This document shows positions 7,701-11,969 of a stretch of 11,969 nucleotides of DNA, one piece after another; within the stretch, counting starts at the first letter, position 1, and every line of letters begins with the position of its first letter. This DNA comes from Caldifarciminota bacterium 4484_100 (GTDB taxonomy: Bacteria > Hydrothermota > Tepidihabitantia > SM23-42), in NCBI GenBank assembly GCA_002049785.1, contig MUKB01000016.1:1-11969 (forward strand), read 5' to 3'. A model generated the notes under the pieces. That model searched no databases, was not told the DNA's origin, and saw nothing but the letters and a program-made list of their open reading frames with translations. The position numbers were made by a program, and so were the translations under genes.

Positions 7701-7960
7701 AGCAGACCATCAGGCCTTTCCTGGGCGATTATCTTTTCTAAGGTAACGGTATTGAGGGGTTCGATGTATACCGTATCAGCGGTATCTGGGTCAGTCTGAA
7801 TCGTAGCAGGGTTGGAGTTGACAATGATTGTGTGGTAGCCTTCCTCCCTCAGGGCACGGCTCGCCTGTGAACCGGAAAAGTCAAACTCAGCTGCCTGGCC
7901 GATCACGATTGGGCCGGAACCGATGATCAATATTTTTTTAATATCTCTTCGCTTGGGCAC
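4742..7960 (-). CDS. carB: Carbamoyl-phosphate synthase large subunit
   Basis: The ammonia-using synthetase subunit: it makes carbamoyl phosphate from bicarbonate, ammonia channelled from CarA and two ATP, feeding arginine and pyrimidine synthesis in the cytoplasm. The 1072-residue length is normal for the family. It has the internal duplication expected: the first ATP-grasp half (about 1-400, with LIIGSGPIVIGQAAEFDFSG, RPAYTLGGTGSG and VIEVNPRVSRSSALA), an oligomerisation region (about 401-550), the second half (about 551-935, with LVIGSGPIRIGQGIEFDY, RPSYVLGGRAMEIV and VLEANPRASRTIPYVSK), and a C-terminal MGS-like allosteric domain (about 940-1072). The start is a GTG giving (M)PKRRDIKKILIIGSGP, which matches the usual CarB N-terminus. 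It overlaps carA by 23 bp and has no visible SD site, so translational coupling to carA is likely. The stop is five bases from the inverted-repeat element. Allosteric control by UMP or ornithine cannot be judged from these motifs. Confidence 0.98.
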   Translation of the reverse strand: MPKRRDIKKILIIGSGPIVIGQAAEFDFSGSQASRALREEGYHTIIVNSNPATIQTDPDTADTVYIEPLNTVTLEKIIAQERPDGLLPGFGGQTGLNLAYKLVEQGILQKYSVELLGTEFATIKAAEDRDAFCTLMNKINEPIPKSFACKNFQEIKKAVEEIPYPVLVRPAYTLGGTGSGVANNWNELQEIAHLGMRQSQIGQVLIEENLLGWKEFEYEVMRDNADNCITICSMENINPMGVHTGESIVIAPAQTLTDQQHQRLRSISLKIIRALNIRGGCNIQFAVNPRKWEYRVIEVNPRVSRSSALATKATGYPIARVSAKIAVGMNLDEIPNKVTRKTTAAFEPALDYVVIKIPRWPFDKFPSVNRRITTQMKSTGEAMAIAGTIEETLCKAIRSLEINRSGFEPEKIIEHKLIEELQLPTDRLLFCIAEALRRGYTIKKVSQLTAIDKFFISKIANIVKFEKTLARSPLNRELLQKAKHLGFSDKEIARIRQITEDEVRGLRKVYNIRPGFAMVDTCAGEFEAVTPYYYSSYTAQPYKKRAKDRRRILVIGSGPIRIGQGIEFDYCCVHASKALKDAGYEAIMMNNNPETVSTDFDVSTRLYFEPLTLEDVLNVIEKEGIEGVILQFGGQTSINLALPLAQLIKKKKLNLKILGTQPEDIHRAEDRKQFSKLLRSLGICQPPFGTGYTFEDVKSVAQKIGYPVIVRPSYVLGGRAMEIVYDENGLEQYIAAAASVSKEHPVLVDKYIADAIEVDVDALCDGQEVFIAGIMEHIEQAGVHSGDSYCVIPPHTLGPSIIKRIRKITTQLARSLNTRGLINIQFAIKGNKIYVLEANPRASRTIPYVSKTIGIPVARYATFIMLDKPLRSLKKLGLDKTRRNNFVSIKGPVFPFLKLPGVDPLLGPEMKSTGEVMAIDRNFGAAYYKAILSDDKFSSRGTVYITVRDKDKPKILRLVQEFVKLKFRIVATRGTAEFLRKKGIDVKTVYRISEHKSPNALDLMQAGKIHLIINTPTMTTAAKRDGYLMRRLAVELNIPFITAITSAYAEIEAIKYARKEKLMTRPLHKYYA

Positions 7961-9020
7961 AGTAGTTGATAAATTTTCTAAAGAGAAATTTTGTGTCGAA
8001 TGGGCCGGGTCCGGCTTCCGGATGGAACTGGACCGAGAAGACGGGTAGATGTTTATGACTCAGACCTTCAATTGTGCTGTCGTTGACATTAATCCAGTCG
8101 AATCTTATCTCGCGAATATGGTCATACCTTATCGCGTATCCATGGTTCTGGGCGGTGATATAGACACGGCCGGTGGAGAGCTCCTTGACTCCGTGATTGG
8201 AACCACGATGCCCGAATTTGAGTTTATAGGTCTTCAGACCCAGGGCTATGCCGAGGAGTTGATGGCCGAGGCAGATTCCGAAAATGGGATATTTCCCAAT
8301 CAGTTTTTGAATTGTTCTGATTGTGGTCTTTTTAATTTCGGGGTGTTCAGGGTTACCCGGGCCGTTTGAAATTACGATACCGGATGGTTTAAAGGAGTCG
8401 ATTGTTTTGGAGTCAATATCGAATGGAACCTGAATTACCGTAGCAAATTTTTTTAGTTCTTTCAGGATACTCTTTTTTACTCCACAGTCAATCAGGACGA
8501 TTTTATATGGACGATGGTTTTCGTGCAGAATAATTTTTTTGCAGGAGACCGTGCTTACAAGATTTTCTGTATCGGGGTGGGGCCTGTGAGCTATATCCTT
8601 AATTAATCTTTTCGGGTCGAGACTGGAACGGTTTATGATTGCGCCTTTGAGGGTTCCATATTGTCTTATCTTCAGGGTTAATGTCCTTGTATCTATTCCC
8701 CAGATACAGGGGACATTGTTTTCCTGGAGGAATTTCAGAAGGTTTTTGCCCCTATGGCTAAAAAAATAGGGCTCCTTGAGGATGAGCCCGCGAATCTGGA
8801 CCTTTGCGGATTCAAAGTTTTTCTTGTGGAGACCATAGTTGCCGATGAGCGGATAGGTCATCAATAGAATCTGGCCTGCATATGAGGGGTCGGTGAATGC
8901 TTCTTCGTATCCGGTCATCGAGGTATTGAATACGACTTCACCAAAAGTATCTTTTTTTGAACCTGCAGATTTGCCTGTGATTATCGTCCCGTCCTCCAGG
9001 ACGAGCAGTGTTTTTGACAT
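7938..9020 (-). CDS. carA: Carbamoyl-phosphate synthase small (glutamine amidotransferase) subunit
   Basis: It hydrolyses glutamine and passes ammonia to CarB. The 360-residue length is usual. The N-terminal CPSase small-chain domain (about 1-150) shows LVLEDGTIITGKSAG, GEVVFNTSMTGYEEAFTDPSY and GIDTRTLT. A class I glutamine amidotransferase domain follows (about 172-355), with nucleophile Cys250 in GICLGHQLLGIALG and the His333/Glu335 pair in QFHPEAGPGP, so the triad is complete. GHRGSNHGVKE corresponds to the family segment GHRGxNHPVK. The gene begins 18 bp after argH and overlaps carB by 23 bp. The ATG has no SD site; a near-consensus promoter lies directly upstream and would give a leader of only a few bases. 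CarAB can therefore be expressed with the arginine genes and also on its own. Confidence 0.98.
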   Translation of the reverse strand: MSKTLLVLEDGTIITGKSAGSKKDTFGEVVFNTSMTGYEEAFTDPSYAGQILLMTYPLIGNYGLHKKNFESAKVQIRGLILKEPYFFSHRGKNLLKFLQENNVPCIWGIDTRTLTLKIRQYGTLKGAIINRSSLDPKRLIKDIAHRPHPDTENLVSTVSCKKIILHENHRPYKIVLIDCGVKKSILKELKKFATVIQVPFDIDSKTIDSFKPSGIVISNGPGNPEHPEIKKTTIRTIQKLIGKYPIFGICLGHQLLGIALGLKTYKLKFGHRGSNHGVKELSTGRVYITAQNHGYAIRYDHIREIRFDWINVNDSTIEGLSHKHLPVFSVQFHPEAGPGPFDTKFLFRKFINYCAQAKRY

Positions 9021-9031
9021 TCTAAATATGC

Positions 9032-9059
9032 AGTATAATCACTTTATTAAGTCTGTCAA
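9032..9059 (-). promoter_or_regulatory. Candidate internal promoter for carAB
   Basis: On the minus strand a perfect TTGACA (9059-9054) and TATACT (9037-9032) are separated by 16 nt. The -35 box lies within the last codons of argH. Eleven bases separate the -10 box from the carA ATG, so the 5' leader would be about 4-5 nt. There is no SD site in this interval. The arrangement suggests separate, near-leaderless transcription of carAB, useful because pyrimidine synthesis also needs carbamoyl phosphate. Confidence 0.6.
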
Positions 9060-10457
9060 GGAGTATCGTTTCTGAAAACGGCTCAGAGTTTTTTGATTTT
9101 TCCTGTTCAATTTTTCTGCTGTTTTTAATGCCTTCCTGGTCATACCGGGATTGGTGCTGAGGAACCCTTTTTTTGCCCGGACTGAGTTGCGCGGCTTCAG
9201 GAGTTTCTTGCAGGTTGCACGGTCAATCTGAAGATGTGCCTCAACCAGTTTGATAAATCTCTTGATGTTTCCTTCACAATCCCTTATGCAGATGCCGATT
9301 TTCTCGTATGCATCCCGGAATGGTGTACCTTTCTTCACCAAATATTCGACAAGGTCAGTGGCGCAGATTATGTCGGGTTTGTCAGCCCAATCACCCGGTG
9401 TGGGATTGACTGATTGAATCAAGAGACTTGAAATCGACAGGCACTCAAGGCAGAGGTTGAACTGGTCGATGAGCCTCTGTTTTGTTTCTTGAAGGTCGCG
9501 ATTATAAGAGCTGGGTAGGCCTTTCAGAATGGTGAGCACCATAACCAGGTTACCGATTGCTGTTCCCGCCTTTGCTCGCAATAGTTCAGCAGAATCAAGA
9601 TTCTTTTTTTGTGGCATAATGCTTGAACCGGTGGCGATTGTATCACTAAATTCTATAAGCCCGAATTCCTGCGTGGAGTAGATAATGAGGTCTTCGGCAA
9701 GCGATGCCTGATGGAGCATAATTGTGGTGAGATGGATAACCGTTGAGATGAGGTAGTCTCGATCGGTGATTGCATCAATACCATTTTCGAAGGTTTTTTC
9801 AAATTTTAGTAACTCCGCAGTGTATTCTGGTTTGATGGGTAGTGTGCTTCCGCAACAGGCACCACTGCCTAAGGGAGAGATGTTTATCTTCTTTATGAGC
9901 TCGAAAAGGGTTTGAATATCGCGCTGGAATTTATAGAAATATGATAACAGGTAATAGGGCCAGAGAATCGGTTGTGCCGGCTGGAGATGAGTATATCCCG
10001 GCATAATGTGATTGAAGTTTTTAATGCAATTTTTGATAATCGCCTGTTCGAGTTTGATGAGCGATTCGATAGTTTGTAGCACTTTATCCCGGGCATAGAG
10101 TCTGAGGTCTAAAGCGATTTGATCATTACGGCTGCGCGCGGTATGTAATTTCCTTGCGGGTCTTCCAATTAATCGCTCCAATTGGGTTTCGATGTTGATA
10201 TGGACATCCTCAAACTCTGGTAGAAGTTTCAACTTTTTTTCTTTATGTTTCTTGAAGAGGTTCTTGAGGCCTGCTTCCAGGACACGGCCATCGTGTTTTG
10301 ATATAATTCTCTGTTTGGTGAGCATACGCGTATGGGCGATACTTCCGACAATGTCATAAGGAACCAGGATCTCGTCTTCAGGGAGGGAGGCTGTGAAGTC
10401 CAGGGCTGCGGGGTGGAGTCCCTTTTTGAACCTTTTCTTCCATACCCCGGGCTTCAT
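9039..10457 (-). CDS. argH: Argininosuccinate lyase
   Basis: Last step of arginine synthesis: it splits argininosuccinate into arginine and fumarate. It belongs to the fumarase/aspartase superfamily and should be a cytoplasmic homotetramer. The 472 residues are close to the usual length. Conserved segments are visible in order: HTARSRNDQ (105-113), GYTHLQPAQP (154-163, with the catalytic-type His157), SPLGSGACCGST (194-205), and the superfamily signature GSSIMPQKKNLD (277-288) carrying the active-site serine loop. The signature ends in NLD where most family members have NPD, and the later segment reads NRDLQETK where many members have a QEDKE motif. The ATG overlaps the stop of the aminotransferase gene in an ATGA junction, and GGAGG lies five bases upstream, supporting this start. 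The gene context (argG upstream, carAB downstream) removes doubt with respect to adenylosuccinate lyase or fumarase. Confidence 0.96.
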   Translation of the reverse strand: MKPGVWKKRFKKGLHPAALDFTASLPEDEILVPYDIVGSIAHTRMLTKQRIISKHDGRVLEAGLKNLFKKHKEKKLKLLPEFEDVHINIETQLERLIGRPARKLHTARSRNDQIALDLRLYARDKVLQTIESLIKLEQAIIKNCIKNFNHIMPGYTHLQPAQPILWPYYLLSYFYKFQRDIQTLFELIKKINISPLGSGACCGSTLPIKPEYTAELLKFEKTFENGIDAITDRDYLISTVIHLTTIMLHQASLAEDLIIYSTQEFGLIEFSDTIATGSSIMPQKKNLDSAELLRAKAGTAIGNLVMVLTILKGLPSSYNRDLQETKQRLIDQFNLCLECLSISSLLIQSVNPTPGDWADKPDIICATDLVEYLVKKGTPFRDAYEKIGICIRDCEGNIKRFIKLVEAHLQIDRATCKKLLKPRNSVRAKKGFLSTNPGMTRKALKTAEKLNRKNQKTLSRFQKRYSLTDLIK

Positions 10458-11806
10458 GCAGACCTCCGGTACCGCTTGAATCTTTGAGCGACATATTTTG
10501 TCGCATCTTTAAAAATTTCGAGTCCGATTTCCAATTGGTTTTGGGGAATATTGAGGGGCGGAATGAGCCTGATGCTGGAGCGTCCGCACTGTATCAGAAT
10601 CAGCCCCTTTGAGAATGCATATTTCACGAGATCATCAACAAGTTCTACTGCAGGAGTCTTTGTTTTTTTGTTGAGGACAAATTCACAGGCAACAAACATC
10701 CCCCTGCCTCGGACATCACCGATGAAGTCATATTGTTTCTGTAATGAAGTCAGTTGTGCCTTCATAAAGTTGCCCTGCTCGAGTGCCTTTTCTGTCAATT
10801 TTTCTTCCTGAATCACCTGAAGGTTTGCGAGCGCAGCTGCGGAACATACTGGATTTCCACCAAAGGTGTTCGAATGGGCACCTTTTTCTTGAAAGTCATA
10901 TTGAGAATTGAAAACCGTTGCGCCCATTGGCAGACCTGAGGCGATACCCTTGGCGATGGTGATTATGTCAGGTTCAATTTCAGGGTATTCCACCGCAAAC
11001 ATCTTACCGGTTCTTCCCAGTCCAGTCTGAATTTCATCGGCGATAAAGAGGATCCCATACTTTTTGGCAATACGATAAAGTTCCTGTAGAAAGCGGTCCG
11101 GAGGCACGATATAACCGCCTTCGCCCTGAATCGGTTCAACCAGAATAGCGCCAACCTCATCCGGTGCGATAATCTGTTGAAAATATATCTCCTCAATGAT
11201 TTTCGCGCACCAGACATCACACTGAGGAAATTTTTCGTGATAAGGACATCGATAACAGTATGCATAGGGGAGCTGGAGCACACCAGGTAGCATAGGAAAG
11301 TAATTTTTTCTCTGGACTGTTTTGCAACCGATGAAGGCGTTGGCACCGAGGGTCCGGCCGTGAAATGCACCGATGAAGCCGATGAACTGGTGACGTTTAC
11401 GGCTCTGCTTGGTCAATTTTATTGCCGCCTCTATTGCCTCTGCACCGGAGTTACTGAAGAATACCTTTTTTGAGAAAGACCCCGGTGTTATCTGAGCCAA
11501 TTTCTCGGCAAGTTCGGCTTGTAGTTCGTAGGAGAAATCGGTTCCGGCAAAGTAGAGGAATTTTTCTACCTGCTGTTTAATTGCCTCAACCACAATCGGA
11601 TGGCAATGGCCGATATTGGTCACTGCTACACCGCTTGTGAAATCGAGAAACTGGTTGCCGTCGATGTCCTCAATTATTGCACCCTTTGCCTTTTTTATTA
11701 CCACGGGAAGATGTTTTGTAGTGGTTGCAAGATATTCATTCTCTTTATTTATGACGCTACTTGCCCGTGGCCCTGGGGGATGGGATTTTATTTCAGGCTT
11801 TAACAT
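10454..11806 (-). CDS. argD: Class III PLP aminotransferase, acetylornithine aminotransferase-like
   Basis: A pyridoxal-phosphate enzyme that by context should convert N-acetylglutamate semialdehyde to N-acetylornithine. The 450 residues show fold type I class III motifs: SNSGAEAIEAAIKL (118-131), GAFHGRT (146-152), EPIQGEGGYIVPP (224-236), the cofactor-binding Asp257 in IADEIQTGLGRTG, PLP lysine Lys286 in ITIAKGIASGLPMGA, and HSNTFGGNP (311-319). It is longer than classical ArgD (about 400 aa). The N-terminal PGPRASSVINKENEYLATTT segment and overall style resemble the GabT/archaeal aminotransferase and amino-acid-racemase branch. Four cysteines (184, 187, 196, 200) form a CxxC-x8-CxxxC cluster of unknown role. 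The ATG is preceded by AAAGGAG seven bases away; the gene overlaps argG by 14 bp and argH by 4 bp. The family is certain; the substrate, and so the symbol argD, rests on context. GABA aminotransferase or racemase activity are alternatives. Confidence 0.8.
   Translation of the reverse strand: MLKPEIKSHPPGPRASSVINKENEYLATTTKHLPVVIKKAKGAIIEDIDGNQFLDFTSGVAVTNIGHCHPIVVEAIKQQVEKFLYFAGTDFSYELQAELAEKLAQITPGSFSKKVFFSNSGAEAIEAAIKLTKQSRKRHQFIGFIGAFHGRTLGANAFIGCKTVQRKNYFPMLPGVLQLPYAYCYRCPYHEKFPQCDVWCAKIIEEIYFQQIIAPDEVGAILVEPIQGEGGYIVPPDRFLQELYRIAKKYGILFIADEIQTGLGRTGKMFAVEYPEIEPDIITIAKGIASGLPMGATVFNSQYDFQEKGAHSNTFGGNPVCSAAALANLQVIQEEKLTEKALEQGNFMKAQLTSLQKQYDFIGDVRGRGMFVACEFVLNKKTKTPAVELVDDLVKYAFSKGLILIQCGRSSIRLIPPLNIPQNQLEIGLEIFKDATKYVAQRFKRYRRSA
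10463..10467 (-). promoter_or_regulatory. Shine-Dalgarno site of argH
   Basis: GGAGG on the minus strand ends five bases before the argH ATG at 10457. It lies inside the last codons of the aminotransferase gene and, with the ATGA overlap, indicates coupled translation. Confidence 0.8.
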
Positions 11807-11969
11807 AACTCTTCTCCTTTTTCTTTAACGCAATATGTGAGTTGTTACAGGATTTTTTGTTTGTAATTGATGACACAACCTTGTAAGGAAGGGACCAGAT
11901 TTCAATGAAACCACGGGCCGATTGGAATTCAAACTGGTCGAATGAGGAGTAGGTAACGAATTCCTTCTG
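11793..11969 (-). CDS. argG: Argininosuccinate synthase, C-terminal end only (cut by window edge)
   Basis: An open frame enters from the right edge and ends in TGA at 11795-11793, giving 58 residues. The segment EFVTYSSFDQFEF followed by QSARGFIEIWSLPYKV resembles the end of argininosuccinate synthase, where a (T/S)Y...FD...A.GFI.IWGLP.KV pattern is usual. ArgG joins citrulline and aspartate using ATP, the step before ArgH, so the operon context agrees. A tail of about 20 polar, lysine-rich residues extends past the conserved end and runs over the SD site and start of the aminotransferase gene (14-bp overlap). The other two frames of this stretch are closed by stop codons. Only the last part is visible, so the catalytic domain cannot be checked. 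Confidence 0.8.
   Translation of the reverse strand, partial: QKEFVTYSSFDQFEFQSARGFIEIWSLPYKVVSSITNKKSCNNSHIALKKKEKSYVKA
11814..11820 (-). promoter_or_regulatory. Shine-Dalgarno site of the argD-like gene
   Basis: AAAGGAG on the minus strand lies seven bases before the ATG at 11806, within the 3' tail of argG. It decides the start of the aminotransferase gene. Confidence 0.75.

Noticed and set aside
8049..8369. 106-codon plus-strand open frame opposite carA
   Set aside because: It is antisense to the conserved amidotransferase domain including the catalytic Cys region; no independent evidence for coding.

Overview
The window holds a bacterial arginine/carbamoyl-phosphate gene cluster on the minus strand, an FtsK-type DNA translocase behind it, and a lone secreted beta-propeller protein on the plus strand. 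Genome-style clues point to an uncultured lineage of the FCB/WOR-3 type: a secreted VCBS/FG-GAP protein ending in a FlgD-like Ig domain, intergenic palindromic repeats of the GAGATnCTGAA...TTCAGnATGAC kind, and consensus TTGACA/TATAAT promoters. The lineage assignment is inference; the gene identities are much firmer.

Layout from left to right: 1-397 is non-coding and rich in repeats (two inverted hairpin repeats, a heptamer tandem, a three-way-junction-like palindromic element) and ends in a promoter and a strong Shine-Dalgarno (SD) site. 398-2194 (+) is a seven-repeat FG-GAP/VCBS protein. 2191-4473 (-) is ftsK; its stop codon overlaps the stop of the plus-strand gene. 4557-4736 is a small element with 31-bp terminal inverted repeats (30/31 identical), MITE-like, lying between carB and ftsK. 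4742-7960 (-) is carB, 7938-9020 (-) carA, 9039-10457 (-) argH, 10454-11806 (-) an argD-like class III aminotransferase, and 11793-11969 (-) the 3' end of argG, cut by the window edge.

Reading along the minus strand the order is argG > argD-like > argH > carA > carB, with overlapping or nearly touching genes. CarA and CarB make carbamoyl phosphate from glutamine, bicarbonate and ATP; this feeds citrulline (arginine) and pyrimidine synthesis. ArgG and ArgH convert citrulline to arginine. The aminotransferase is placed to supply ornithine, but its sequence looks more like the GabT/archaeal broad-specificity branch than classical ArgD. A near-consensus promoter inside the end of argH could drive carAB separately, giving an almost leaderless carA message.

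I found no CRISPR array, RNA gene or defence system. The most interesting items are the MITE-like element that supplies a spurious longer start for ftsK, two candidate leaderless promoters, the atypical aminotransferase with a four-cysteine cluster, and the structured repeats at the left end.
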